64,000 bases of DNA. Origin: Embleya sp049739465. Lineage in GTDB: Bacteria; Actinomycetota; Actinomycetes; Streptomycetales; Streptomycetaceae. The DNA lies in contig NZ_JBMHHY010000006.1 of NCBI RefSeq assembly GCF_049739465.1, positions 248,001-312,000 of the forward strand. The letters run 5' to 3'. Position 1 is the stretch's first letter. Every line of letters starts with the position of its first letter. A model generated the notes under the pieces. The model was not told where the DNA came from. It did no database searches and worked only from the letters and a program-made list of their open reading frames with translations. Below are positions 9,041 through 18,038 of the stretch, in pieces. Position numbers and translations under genes: made by a program.

Positions 9041-9703
9041 ATGCTCGGATCGCGCCGGCGTACGCGGGCCGCACTGTGGCAGGCGGTGGCCGAGTTCGCG
9101 GAGGAACGCGGCTGGCCGGTGGCCCAGGGCGCACACCTGGTGCGCGACGGACGTGGCACCCACTGTTCGTGCGGCCGGGCCGGTTGTGCCGCGCCGGGCA
9201 TGCATCCGGCCGATCCGCGCTGGTCGGAGCGGGCCACCGCGTCGCCGGCGGCGGTGCGCTACCTGTGGTCGCAGTGGCCGGACAGCACCGTGGTGGTCCC
9301 CACCGGGCGGGTCTTCGACGCACTCAGCGTGCCCCGCCAGGCAGGCACCCGGGCACTGGTCCGCCTGGAACGCATGGGCACCCCTCTGGGCCCGGTCCTG
9401 GCCACCCCGACCGGGCGAGTGGCCTTCCTGGTCGCCCCCGGCGCCGCCGCCGAACTCCCGCACCTGCTCTACCAGATGGGCTGGGACGACGCCGAACTCG
9501 ACCTACGCTGCCACGGCGACGGCGACTACGTCTTCGCCCCACCATCCCCCATGGGCCTCCTCGGCCCGGTCGAATGGATCCGCCCCCCGGCCCGCAACGC
9601 CCCACCCCTCCCGGAAGCCCGCCTACTCCTGGGCACCCTGGCCTACGCCTGCCACCGCAGGGACGCGTCCCCAACGGGCCGGGGCCTGTGGCTGGCGTCG
9701 TAA
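9041..9703 (+). CDS. Bifunctional DNA primase/polymerase (Prim-Pol) N-terminal domain protein
   Basis: A 220-residue protein matching the stand-alone Prim-Pol N-terminal domain proteins of streptomycetes. Seen: AEERGWPVAQGAHLV, a Cys-rich segment HCSCGRAGCAAPGMHP, then WSQWPDSTVVVPTGRVFDALSVP. The Cys pattern and the WP-x-x-N/T-x-G/V-like segment are family features. No helicase domain is attached, so it may be a degenerate or accessory primase; the usual acidic catalytic pair is not obvious to me. ATGs exist at 9011, 9032 and 9041; GGGGAGGA at 9023-9030 fits 9041 best. Divergent from nsdA across about 280 bp; ends just before a repeat array. Confidence 0.72.
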   Translation: MLGSRRRTRAALWQAVAEFAEERGWPVAQGAHLVRDGRGTHCSCGRAGCAAPGMHPADPRWSERATASPAAVRYLWSQWPDSTVVVPTGRVFDALSVPRQAGTRALVRLERMGTPLGPVLATPTGRVAFLVAPGAAAELPHLLYQMGWDDAELDLRCHGDGDYVFAPPSPMGLLGPVEWIRPPARNAPPLPEARLLLGTLAYACHRRDASPTGRGLWLAS

Positions 9704-9724
9704 CCCAAGCCGCCGAACGGCCCA

Positions 9725-10195
9725 CGCACCCGCTTGAGGACAGGCCGGCAAGCCCGCCCAACGTCCTGACGCAGGCCCGCCCTCAACCGCCGGCCGAGCA
9801 CCTCAGCCCACCCGGCACCCCAACCCACCCGGCACCCCAGCCCGTCCGGCACCCCAGCCCGTCCGGCGTTTGAGGACAAGCCCGAAAACCCACCCGACGT
9901 CCGGACGCACGCCGGTCCCCAAACACCGGCCGACGAAAAATCCAGCCCGTCCGGCGTTTGAGGACAAGCCCGAAAACCCACCCGACGTCCGGACGCACGC
10001 CAGTCCCCAAACACCGGCCGACGAAAAATCCAGCCCGTCCGGCGTTTGAGGACAAGCCCGAAAACCACGCGGCGCACAACCCCAGCCCGTCCGGCGTTTG
10101 AGGACAACCCCAGCCCGTCCGGCGCCTGAGGACAACCCCAGCCCGTCCGGCGCTTGAGGACCAATCCAGCCCGTCCGGCGCCGCGCTTGAGGACC
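9725..10195. repeat. Tandem array of the motif CCCGTCCGGCGTTTGAGGAC
   Basis: The 537-bp gap between the convergent Prim-Pol and ftsY genes holds a repeat array. Copies of the 20-bp motif begin at 9858, 9946, 10034, 10086, 10114 and 10142, with a variant carrying an insertion at about 10169. The first three are 88 bp apart and lie in an 88-bp unit that also contains CCACCCGACGTCCGGACGC and CACCGGCCGACGAAAAATC. Later copies are packed every 27-28 or 52 bp. A decayed unit starts near 9731. Each motif has GTCC...GGAC complementarity, a short stem-loop. No coding signal; the apparent ORFs here are repeat artefacts. Confidence 0.85.
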
Positions 10196-10240
10196 AAGCC
10201 CGTCACCCGCTACGCGCCCCGCGCCCCGCGCCCGAAACGC

Positions 10241-11425
10241 CTATTCACCAATGAGCGCATCGACGAACGCCGACGGCTCGAACGGCGCCAGGTCGTCCGG
10301 CCCCTCGCCGAGCCCGATCAGCTTGACCGGCACGCCGAGTTCACGCTGCACCGAGACCACGATGCCGCCCTTGGCCGTGCCGTCCAGCTTCGTGAGCACG
10401 ATGCCGGTGATGTCCACCACCTCGGCGAACACCCGGGCCTGGACCAGCCCGTTCTGCCCGGTCGTGGCGTCCAGCACGAGCAGCACCTCGTCCACCGGAC
10501 CGTGCTTCTCCACGACCCGCTTGACCTTGCCCAGCTCGTCCATCAGACCGGTCTTGGTGTGCAGTCGCCCGGCCGTGTCCACGAGCACCGTGTCCACACC
10601 CTCGGCGATGCCCTCCTTGACCGCGTCGAACGCGACGCTGGCCGGGTCACCCGCCTCCGGCCCACGCACGGTGTGCGCGCCGACCCGCTCGCCCCACGTC
10701 TGCAACTGGTCGGCCGCGGCGGCCCGGAACGTGTCGGCCGCACCCAGCACCACACTGCGCCCGTCCGCCACCAGCACCCGCGCCAGCTTGCCGGTCGTGG
10801 TGGTCTTCCCGGTCCCGTTCACGCCGACCACGAGTACCACCGCCGGCCGGTCGCCGGCCTCGCCACCGGTGTGCTTGGCCGTCTTGAGCGTACGGTCCAG
10901 GTCCGGCCCGACCAGCGTGAGCAACTCCTCGTGCAGCAACGCCCGCAGCTCGGCCGGCGTCCGCGTACCCAGCACCTTGACCCGAGTGCGCAGCCGGTCG
11001 ACCAACTCCTGCGTGGACGCCACGCCCACGTCGGCGGTCAGCAGCGTGTCCTCGATCTCCTCCCAGGTGTCCTCGTCGAGGTGCTCGCGCGCGAGCAGGG
11101 CGAGCAGGCCCTTGCCGAAGGTGGTCTGCGAGCGGGCCAACCGGGCCCGCAGCCGGATCAACCGGCCCGCCGTCGGCTCCGGCACCTCCAGCGGGACGAG
11201 TTCCGGCTCGGCCGGCACGACCACCGAGGTATCCGGCAGATCGACCGTGTCGACGGTGCGCCGAGGCGCCTCGACGGTCGGGGCGGCCTCGTCGCCGACA
11301 CCCGGCTCGACCGGCGTGCGCGGCGGCGCCGGCGGTACGCCCTTGCGGCGCGAGCCGACCACGAACCAGCCGGCGGCGCCGAGGACGACAAGGGCAATGA
11401 CGACAATCAGGATCACAGTCTCCAT
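10241..11425 (-). CDS. ftsY: Signal recognition particle receptor FtsY
   Basis: GTPase that docks SRP-ribosome complexes at the membrane. 394 residues. An N-terminal transmembrane helix (TVILIVVIALVVLGAAGWF, residues 3-21) replaces the long acidic domain of the E. coli protein, as in other actinobacteria; a Pro/Glu/Val-rich linker follows to about residue 90, then the N domain and the G domain. P-loop GVNGTGKTTTTGKLA at 201-215, VLVDTAGRLHTK (G3), and TKLDGTAKGG near the C-terminus. ATG start has GGAG 5-6 bases upstream. In streptomycetes ftsY lies beside smc; here a monooxygenase gene on the opposite strand is between them. Confidence 0.97.
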   Translation of the reverse strand: METVILIVVIALVVLGAAGWFVVGSRRKGVPPAPPRTPVEPGVGDEAAPTVEAPRRTVDTVDLPDTSVVVPAEPELVPLEVPEPTAGRLIRLRARLARSQTTFGKGLLALLAREHLDEDTWEEIEDTLLTADVGVASTQELVDRLRTRVKVLGTRTPAELRALLHEELLTLVGPDLDRTLKTAKHTGGEAGDRPAVVLVVGVNGTGKTTTTGKLARVLVADGRSVVLGAADTFRAAAADQLQTWGERVGAHTVRGPEAGDPASVAFDAVKEGIAEGVDTVLVDTAGRLHTKTGLMDELGKVKRVVEKHGPVDEVLLVLDATTGQNGLVQARVFAEVVDITGIVLTKLDGTAKGGIVVSVQRELGVPVKLIGLGEGPDDLAPFEPSAFVDALIGE

Positions 11426-11548
11426 AGGAGCTCCAGTCTCCCAGACCGCCCGGGGGCGAACCGCGACCGCCCGCCCCCGGCGGGTCCGCGCCGCCCGAGG
11501 GCGGGTCTTCGCGCGGTAACCGCCCGATCACCCGAGGACCGTTGAATC

Positions 11549-11563
11549 CTGACACTACGTCAG
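11549..11563. promoter_or_regulatory. Palindromic operator candidate upstream of the luciferase-like gene
   Basis: CTGACACTACGTCAG is a palindrome with 5-bp arms and 5-bp spacer, immediately followed by ATATAACTTG, which is AT-rich for this genome and could be a -10 region. It sits about 87 bp before the start codon. Inference: binding site of a dimeric repressor, TetR-like or similar. Confidence 0.45.
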
Positions 11564-11649
11564 ATATAACTTGCCGGTGCCAAGTACCGTCCGGCAGACG
11601 ACACGTGTCCGAGGCGGTTTCGGCTCGACCCGGAAGGTGTTCACGCTCC

Positions 11650-12642
11650 ATGGCTGTCACGAATCTGCGGTTCAACCAGGTCCTCCCCGGTCTCGACCGG
11701 CAGGAGATGTCCGCGCGCTACCGGGCCACCGTCGAGATGGCGGCCTTCGCGGACCAAAACGGGTTCGACATGATCAGCCTGGAGGAACACCACGGCGCGG
11801 ACAACGCGTGGAGCCCCTCCCCGCTGAGCACCGCGGGTGCCATCTTCGGCGCCACCGAGCGGATCGGCGTGATCGTCTGCGCGCTGCTCGCGCCGCTCTA
11901 CGACCCGATCCGGCTCGCCGAGGACATCGCGGTCCTGGACAACATCAGCGGCGGTCGACTCTCCCTGGTCGCGGGTCTGGGCTACCGCCCCGAGGAGTAC
12001 GCGGCACTCGGCAAGGACTGGAAGCGGCGCGGGAAGATCCAGGACGAGGTCCTGGAGACGCTGCTCAAGGCGTGGACCGGCGAGCCGTTCGAGTATCGGG
12101 GCGGCACCGTCCGGGTCACCCCGAAGCCGTTCACCGACCCGCACCCGATGGTCATGGTCGGCGGCACCGCGAAGGCGTCCGTGCGACGCGCGGTCCGACT
12201 GCGGCTGCCGTTCTACGCCGCGGCGCCGATCCCGGAGCTGGAGCAGTACTACTACGAGTTGGCCGCCGAAGCCGGCTTCGAGGGCGGCTTCGCGATGATG
12301 CCGCCGGTCAAGACCCGGATGATCTTCTGCACCGAGGATCCCGACCGGGCGTGGGCCCAGTACGGCGAATACTTCCTGCACGAGGCCACCACCTACGCCG
12401 GCTGGCAGACCCCGGACATCGCGTCGGTGGTCGAGTCCTCGGCCCACACGGTGACCGCGCTGCGCGAGGAGGGCATCTACTGCTGCCTCACCCCCGACGA
12501 GTGTGTGGAGATCGGGCAGCAGGGCGGCCTGACCGACGCGCTGATCCTGCACCCGCTGGTCGGCGGCCTGCCGATCGACGCGGGCTGGGCCAGCCTGCAA
12601 CTGTTCAACGACAAGGTCATGCCGCGCAACGTACCGGCGTAG
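11650..12642 (+). CDS. Luciferase-like (LLM class) flavin- or F420-dependent oxidoreductase
   Basis: A 330-residue TIM-barrel oxidoreductase of the bacterial luciferase superfamily. The ATG at 11650 has GGAAGGTG upstream; longer in-frame readings to 11542 run through the putative operator and are rejected. Seen: FADQNGFDMISLEEHH (typical beta2 segment with EHH), AATERIGVIVCALLAPLYDPIRLAEDIAVLDNISGGRLSLV-type barrel core (written here in part), VAGLGYRPEEY, and VMVGGTAKASVRRAVR. The substrate and whether the cofactor is FMN or F420 cannot be told. It interrupts ftsY and smc on the opposite strand. A palindrome upstream suggests dedicated repression. Confidence 0.85.
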   Translation: MAVTNLRFNQVLPGLDRQEMSARYRATVEMAAFADQNGFDMISLEEHHGADNAWSPSPLSTAGAIFGATERIGVIVCALLAPLYDPIRLAEDIAVLDNISGGRLSLVAGLGYRPEEYAALGKDWKRRGKIQDEVLETLLKAWTGEPFEYRGGTVRVTPKPFTDPHPMVMVGGTAKASVRRAVRLRLPFYAAAPIPELEQYYYELAAEAGFEGGFAMMPPVKTRMIFCTEDPDRAWAQYGEYFLHEATTYAGWQTPDIASVVESSAHTVTALREEGIYCCLTPDECVEIGQQGGLTDALILHPLVGGLPIDAGWASLQLFNDKVMPRNVPA

Positions 12643-12699
12643 CCGGTCGGCGACTTCGACAGCGGTCCCGGGTCCCACGCCCGGGGCCGCCCTCGCCGC

Positions 12700-15600
12700 T
12701 CAGCCGCCGACCGACACCCCACTCATCGGCTCCGGGTGTTCGAGCGCCGCCCGCCGATCCTCCTGCCGCAGCCGCTGGCTGATCACCGTGGTCACCCCGT
12801 CGCCGCGCATCGAGACGCCGTACAGCGCGTCCGCGACCTCCATCGTGCGCTTCTGGTGGGTGATCACGATCAGCTGCGAACTCTCCCGCAACTCGGCCAA
12901 GATCCCGATCAGCCGCTGCAGATTCATGTCGTCCAGCGCCGCCTCGACCTCGTCCATCACGTAGAACGGACTGGGCCGGGCCTTGAAGATGGCCACCAGG
13001 AGGGCCACCGCGGTGAGCGAGCGCTCGCCGCCGGAGAGCAGCGACAGCCGCTTGACCTTCTTGCCCGGCGGCCGGGCCTCCACCTCGATGCCGGTGGTCA
13101 GCATGTCGTCGGGGTCGGTCAGGATCAGCCGCCCCTCACCGCCCGGGAACAACCGTGCGAACACCCCGACGAACTCCCGCGCGGTGTCCTGGAAGGCGGC
13201 CGTGAACACCTGCTCGACACGCTCGTCGACCTCCTTGACCACGGTCATCAGATCGCGCCGGGTGTTCTTCAGATCCTCCAACTGCTCGGTCAGGAAGTTG
13301 TGTCGCTCCTCCAGCGCGGCGAACTCCTCCAGCGCCAGCGGGTTCACCTTGCCCAGCTGGGTGTGCGCCTTCTCCGCCGCCCGCAGCCGCTTCTCCTGCT
13401 CGGCTCGTACGTAGGGGCGCGGGCGCGCCTCGGCCGAATCCGGATCGCGCTCCTCGCCCTCGGCCGGCGGCGACGGCGGCACCAACCGGTCCGGGCCGTA
13501 CTCGGCGAGCAGCCCGGCCGCCTCCATCCCGTGCTCCTCCAGCGACTTGGTCTCCAACTGCTCGACCCGCAGCCGCTTCTCCGCACGCACCATCTCGTCC
13601 CGGTGCACCGAGTCGGTCAACTTCTCCAACTCGCCGGCGAACTCGCGCGAGCGGGCCCGCTCCCGGGCCAGCTCCGCCTCCCGCGCGGTGCGGGCCGCCT
13701 CCGCCGCGTCACGTTCGTCCCCGGCCCGCGCCAACGACGCCTCGACGTAGCGCAGCAGCGCCTCGGTGCCGGCCAGCACGGCGCCGGCGACCTTCGCCTC
13801 CACCGCCATCCGCTCCCGTCGCCGGGCCGCCGTCGCCCGCGCCTCGCGCTCCGCCCGCGCGCCCCGATCCAGCGCGTCGGCCCGGCCGGCCAGGGACCGC
13901 ACCCGCTCCTCGTGCGTACGCAGCGCAAGCCGCGCCTCCATCTCGCCCTGCCGGGCCGCGCTCGCGGCCCCCGCGAGCCGGTCCCGCTCGGCGTGGTCCG
14001 GCTCCGCGTCGCCCTCGGCCGCGTGGTACTCCTCGGCCGCCTCGAGCCGCGCCGCCAACTCCTCGACCGCCGACTCCTGCTGCGCGCGCGCCGCCTCGGC
14101 CTCGACCACCGCGCCCGCCAACCGCTCGGCCTCCCCCGCCGCCGCCCGCGCCTGCCCGCCGAGCCGGCCCAACTCCTTGCCGGCCGCGGCGGCCCGGCGC
14201 TCCGCCTCGCGCCGCTCCGCGGTGACCCGCTCCACCTCGGCCGCCGCCTCGCGCCGGGTCGCCACCGCACCGGCCAGCGCGTCGGTCAACCCGGCACACC
14301 GCGCGGTCAGCGCCACCAACCGCTCGGCCGCCTCGTCCACCGCCGCCTGCACCTCGAGCAGACTCGGCGCGCTCGCCGACCCGCCGTGCGCGAAGCCCGC
14401 GCCGACCAGGTCACCCGCCCGCGTGACCGCCCGCACCCCGGGCAGCGCCCGCACCAACTCGGCGGCGGCGTCCAGATCCTCGACCACCGCGATCCGCGCG
14501 AGGAGTCCGTACAGTGCGCCGCGCAACTCCTCGGGTACGGACACCAACCGCACCGCGTACACCACGCCCGCCGGCAACTCGGGCCATCCCTCCGGCCCAT
14601 CGGCGACAACCCCGCCGAGCACCAGGCCGGCCCGCCCCGCGTCGTCCTCGCGCAACAGCCGCAACGCCTCGACGGCCGGCCGCACACCGGTCACCGCGAC
14701 CGCGTCCGAGGCCGCCCCGAGCGCCGCCGCGATCGCCTGTTCGGCGCCGGGCTCGACGCCGATCAGCGCGGCCACCGTGCCCAGCACACCCGACAACCGG
14801 TCGCCCGCCGCGAGCAGCGCGCCCGTACCGTCCTTGCGCCGCAGCGCCGGCTCCAGCGCCTCCTTGCGGGCGCCCACCGCCGACCGCTCCCGCTCGGCCT
14901 CGCGCTCCGCCGCGCGGATCCCGGCCAACGCCTCCTCGGCGTCGGCCAGCACGTCCCTCGCGGTGGCCAACCGGGCCTCGAGCGCGGCGAGCCCGGACCC
15001 GCCGTCGTCCTCCGGGGAGCCCTCGACACCGACCCTGAGCCGCTCGTACTCCTCCTGCGCGGCCACCGCCCGCGCCAGCGCCTGGTCCCGGGCCGCGACC
15101 AACCGCCCGATCTCCGCCTCGGCCGCGGCCACCCGGCTGCGCGCCGCGCCCGCCTGCCCGACCAGCCGAGCCAGCCCCTCGCGGCGATCCGCCAGCGCCC
15201 GGGCGACCTCCTTGAGTCGCCGCTCCTCCCCGACCAGGGCACGCTCCGCCTCGCCGCGCCGCTCGACCGTCTCGGCGAGTTCGACCTGCGCCGACTCGAG
15301 CGCGGCGGCAAGTTCCGCCTCCTGCTCGCGAATGTGCGCCGCCTCGCGCTCCATCTCCTGCGGATCCCGGCCGCGCCGCTCCTCGGCCGGGGCGGAGCGG
15401 GCATGCCGGACCCGCTGTCCGGCCAGTCCCGCCGTCCCGCGCACCCGCTCGGCCAGCGCGGACAGCGCGTACCAGGTCTCCTGCGCCCGGGCCAGCCGCG
15501 GCGCCATCGCCCGCACCTCGGCCTCCAACGCCGCCTCGCGCGCCTGGACCAGGCCCAGCTCGCGCTCCACCGCCGTCCGCCGCTCGCGCAACGCGGCCTC

Positions 15601-16341
15601 GTCCGCGACCTCCTCGGCCAACGCCCGCTGCAGCCGCACCAGATCGTCGGCGAGCAGGCGCAGCCGCGCGTCGCGCAGATCGGCCTGGATCGCCGCCGCC
15701 CGGCGGGCCACCTGGGCCTGCCGCCCGAGCGGCTTGAGCTGCCTGCGCAGTTCGGCGGTCAGGTCCTGCACCCGGGTCAGATTCGCCTGCATCGCATCCA
15801 GCTTGCGCAGCGCCTTCTCCTTGCGCTTGCGATGCTTGAGGACGCCCGCGGCCTCCTCGATGAACGCACGTCGCCCGGTGGGATCGGCCTGCAGCACCGA
15901 GTCGAGCCGACCCTGCCCGACGATCACGTGCATCTCCCGACCGATGCCGGAGTCGGAGAGCAGTTCCTGGATGTCGAGCAGCCGACAGGTGCTGCCGTTG
16001 ATCTCGTACTCCGAGCCGCCGTTGCGGAACATCCGCCGGGTGATGGTGACTTCGGAATAGTCGATGGGCAGCGCGCCGTCGGTGTTGTCGATGGTCAGAC
16101 TCACCTCGGCGCGCCCCAGCGGCGGTCGGCCGGAGGTGCCGGCGAAGATGACGTCCTCCATCTTGCCGCCGCGCAGCGTCTTGGCACCCTGCTCGCCCAT
16201 CACCCACGACAACGCGTCGACCACGTTCGACTTGCCGGAGCCGTTCGGCCCCACCACGCACGTGATCCCGGGCTCGAAGCGCAACGTCGTCGCCGACGCG
16301 AAGGACTTGAAGCCACGCAGGGTCAGACTCTTGAGGTGCAC
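12700..16341 (-). CDS. smc: Chromosome segregation SMC ATPase
   Basis: Core subunit of the bacterial condensin, acting in chromosome compaction and segregation with ScpA and ScpB. About 1213 residues, normal for actinobacteria. Start at the GTG giving VHLKSLTLRGFKSFAS; an upstream in-frame ATG would add eight residues. Walker A GPNGSGKSN near residue 32, Q-loop VMGEQGAKTLRGGKMEDVIF, long Ala/Arg/Glu coiled coils to about residue 500, hinge around 505-670 with GVLGTVAALIGVEPGAEQA, return coiled coil, C-terminal signature LLSGGERSLTAVALLVAIF and Walker B FYVMDEVEAALDDMN. The hinge and coil sequences are strongly Ala-rich, as expected at this GC content. Confidence 0.97.
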   Translation of the reverse strand: MHLKSLTLRGFKSFASATTLRFEPGITCVVGPNGSGKSNVVDALSWVMGEQGAKTLRGGKMEDVIFAGTSGRPPLGRAEVSLTIDNTDGALPIDYSEVTITRRMFRNGGSEYEINGSTCRLLDIQELLSDSGIGREMHVIVGQGRLDSVLQADPTGRRAFIEEAAGVLKHRKRKEKALRKLDAMQANLTRVQDLTAELRRQLKPLGRQAQVARRAAAIQADLRDARLRLLADDLVRLQRALAEEVADEAALRERRTAVERELGLVQAREAALEAEVRAMAPRLARAQETWYALSALAERVRGTAGLAGQRVRHARSAPAEERRGRDPQEMEREAAHIREQEAELAAALESAQVELAETVERRGEAERALVGEERRLKEVARALADRREGLARLVGQAGAARSRVAAAEAEIGRLVAARDQALARAVAAQEEYERLRVGVEGSPEDDGGSGLAALEARLATARDVLADAEEALAGIRAAEREAERERSAVGARKEALEPALRRKDGTGALLAAGDRLSGVLGTVAALIGVEPGAEQAIAAALGAASDAVAVTGVRPAVEALRLLREDDAGRAGLVLGGVVADGPEGWPELPAGVVYAVRLVSVPEELRGALYGLLARIAVVEDLDAAAELVRALPGVRAVTRAGDLVGAGFAHGGSASAPSLLEVQAAVDEAAERLVALTARCAGLTDALAGAVATRREAAAEVERVTAERREAERRAAAAGKELGRLGGQARAAAGEAERLAGAVVEAEAARAQQESAVEELAARLEAAEEYHAAEGDAEPDHAERDRLAGAASAARQGEMEARLALRTHEERVRSLAGRADALDRGARAEREARATAARRRERMAVEAKVAGAVLAGTEALLRYVEASLARAGDERDAAEAARTAREAELARERARSREFAGELEKLTDSVHRDEMVRAEKRLRVEQLETKSLEEHGMEAAGLLAEYGPDRLVPPSPPAEGEERDPDSAEARPRPYVRAEQEKRLRAAEKAHTQLGKVNPLALEEFAALEERHNFLTEQLEDLKNTRRDLMTVVKEVDERVEQVFTAAFQDTAREFVGVFARLFPGGEGRLILTDPDDMLTTGIEVEARPPGKKVKRLSLLSGGERSLTAVALLVAIFKARPSPFYVMDEVEAALDDMNLQRLIGILAELRESSQLIVITHQKRTMEVADALYGVSMRGDGVTTVISQRLRQEDRRAALEHPEPMSGVSVGG

Positions 16342-16608
16342 GCGACGAAAGGGTAGTCGGCGCACATCGCACGATCGTTCCGCTCGGTCCGTCCGAGGGC
16401 GTGTCGAGCACCTCGGATGGGGGTATCAACCGCTGGAAGCGAGCGGGTGGGCGGCAAGGGGGATCGGCGGGGACGGGCACAGGGGTCAGTCGAAGCACCG
16501 GGCGCGCGGTCGAGGGCGCGCCACGCGGGGATGCGCGGGACGGCAAGGATCGAACCCGGCGAGGATCGAACAAAAGTCGGAACAAACGTCGTGGGTCGGA
16601 AACGACAA

Positions 16609-16630
16609 AGGGACGCCTGAAGGCGTCCCT
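16609..16630 (-). terminator. Terminator of the small coiled-coil gene
   Basis: AGGGACGCC and GGCGTCCCT form a 9-bp stem with a 4-nt loop; read on the minus strand it is followed by TTTGTCGTTT, a T-rich tail. It lies 18 bp after the stop at 16648. The remaining 260 bp up to smc show no gene and presumably hold the smc promoter. Confidence 0.75.
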
Positions 16631-16647
16631 GGTTATCGCTTACGGAC

Positions 16648-16854
16648 CTACGCTCGCGAAAGCGCGGGTTCCGCCGCGGAGACGTCGAAGCCGGCAAGCA
16701 GCTCGTCCGAAGCGGCGGCGTTGAGCGCGTCGTTACGCTCCTGGGCACGGACGAGTTCCGTTTCCAGGTCACGAACACGCTGCTGGAGCCGTCGATTCTC
16801 GGCGAGCAGTCGGGGATCGGGGCCACCGACGTAACCGAGAAGCGCCTTCGCCAT
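16648..16854 (-). CDS. Small conserved coiled-coil protein
   Basis: A 68-residue protein starting MAKALLGYVGGPDPRLLAEN, followed by a heptad-like segment RRLQQRVRDLETELVRAQER and an acidic tail. The ATG at 16854 has GGAGG seven bases upstream; a GTG five codons earlier overlaps that site. I recognise this as a small protein conserved among streptomycetes near smc, but know no function. The coiled coil suggests a dimer or a partner-binding peptide. It has its own terminator and is divergent from the CAP-domain gene. Confidence 0.8.
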   Translation of the reverse strand: MAKALLGYVGGPDPRLLAENRRLQQRVRDLETELVRAQERNDALNAAASDELLAGFDVSAAEPALSRA

Positions 16855-17206
16855 GAGAGGGTCCTCCACGCTGAAAATGAATGACCACGCAGATTCGCGG
16901 GTCTAAATGTGGCACCCGGCCGCAAGGCTCCTGATAGGGTGCGCGGGCTTCCAGCGTCGCACCAAAAACGCAGGAGGTCAATATCATAACGGCACGATAA
17001 CGAGACCTTCACCCGATCAAACGCGGTTCGACCGCGGACTGGGGTGACGGCTCGTGTGCTGGGTGTACGAGATCATCTTTCGACCTCCGCAGTCAAGAAC
17101 ATTCCGGTTCTCGGTCGACTCCGTACGGCCGTGCCCTAGAGTCACTCCGGCACCACACCCGTTCGGGTGAACCGACATCCCCTGCCGGAAGGTGACGCGA
17201 CCCTCG

Positions 17207-18022
17207 ATGGCCCGGCACAGTCGCACCCCGACGTCGACCCGCCCGCAGCGCCGCCGGGCGAGGTCTCGGCGCCGCCGAATCGCCCCGCTGCTGGCCCTGT
17301 TGGCCGTACTCGCGGTGGGTGGGACGGTGGCCGGCATGGTGGTCTCGGGCCGGACGGGCGAGTCCGTCGAGCGCGCCGCCGGCCCCGAAGGCGCCCACCC
17401 GGGGCCGGCCGCGGACCCGTCCGGCCCGCCGGGCGGCGCCGGCGCGGACCGCGCCGGCGACGAGGCCTCCCGCAGCGTGCTCCCCGGCGCCGCCGGCACC
17501 GGCCGCACCGTGCTGCCCACGACGAGCCCCGGCCCGGTGAGCGGCACGAGCGCCCCGCCGAGCCTGCCGGCCACGAGCGGGTCGGCCGCGCCGAGGGCGA
17601 GCACTACGCCGAGCCGGTCCGCCCCGAGCCCGACCGGCAGCGCGCCGAGCGCCCCCGAGGACCGGGTCCTCGCCGCAGTCAACGACGAGCGCGCCAGTGC
17701 GGGCTGCGCACCGGTCAGGAGCGATCCGAAGCTGATCGCGCTGGCTCGCGCGCACAGCGCGGACATGGCCGCCCGTGACTACTTCGACCACAACACCCCC
17801 GACGGCCTGACCCCGTGGGACCGGGCCGCGCAGGCGGGGGTGAACTACCTGGGCGCGGAGAACATCGCCCGCGGCCAGAAGAGCGCCGACTCGGTGATGC
17901 GCGCCTGGATGAACAGCCCCGGCCATCGCCGCAACATCCTCGACTGCTCGCTGACCAAACTCGGCGTCGGCATCCAGGACGGCGGCAACGGCCCGTGGTG
18001 GACCCAGGAGTTCGGCCGCTGA
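17207..18022 (+). CDS. Secreted or membrane-anchored CAP-domain (SCP/PR1, YkwD-like) protein
   Basis: About 271 residues. The ATG at 17207 follows GGAAGGTGA; the GTG at 17192 lies inside that site and is rejected. Order: basic N-terminus (RPQRRRARSRRRR), one hydrophobic segment (IAPLLALLAVLAVGGTVAGMVV) that acts as signal anchor or signal peptide, a 90-residue Pro/Ser/Thr/Gly-rich linker, and a C-terminal CAP domain from about residue 145: LAAVNDERASAGCAPV, LARAHSADMAARDYFDHNTPDG, GAENIARG, AWMNSPGHRRNIL, WWTQEFG. The two histidines and the glutamate typical of the CAP cavity are visible. The domain is found in extracellular proteins of unknown biochemical role. Promoter region shared with the divergent coiled-coil gene. 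Confidence 0.88.
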   Translation: MARHSRTPTSTRPQRRRARSRRRRIAPLLALLAVLAVGGTVAGMVVSGRTGESVERAAGPEGAHPGPAADPSGPPGGAGADRAGDEASRSVLPGAAGTGRTVLPTTSPGPVSGTSAPPSLPATSGSAAPRASTTPSRSAPSPTGSAPSAPEDRVLAAVNDERASAGCAPVRSDPKLIALARAHSADMAARDYFDHNTPDGLTPWDRAAQAGVNYLGAENIARGQKSADSVMRAWMNSPGHRRNILDCSLTKLGVGIQDGGNGPWWTQEFGR

Positions 18023-18038
18023 GCAGCGGTGCACCCGA

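Noticed and set aside
9725..10195. CRISPR array
   Set aside because: Repeat spacing is irregular, the sequence between repeats is itself repeated, and no cas gene is present.
9643..10206. 187-residue minus-strand frame with repeats such as GLSSNAGRAG
   Set aside because: The apparent protein repeats are translations of the intergenic DNA motif in different frames; no start site, and all frames stay open because the unit lacks stops.
12736..16356. 1206-residue plus-strand frame opposite smc
   Set aside because: Shadow of smc; no known motif and low-complexity Arg/Leu/His composition.
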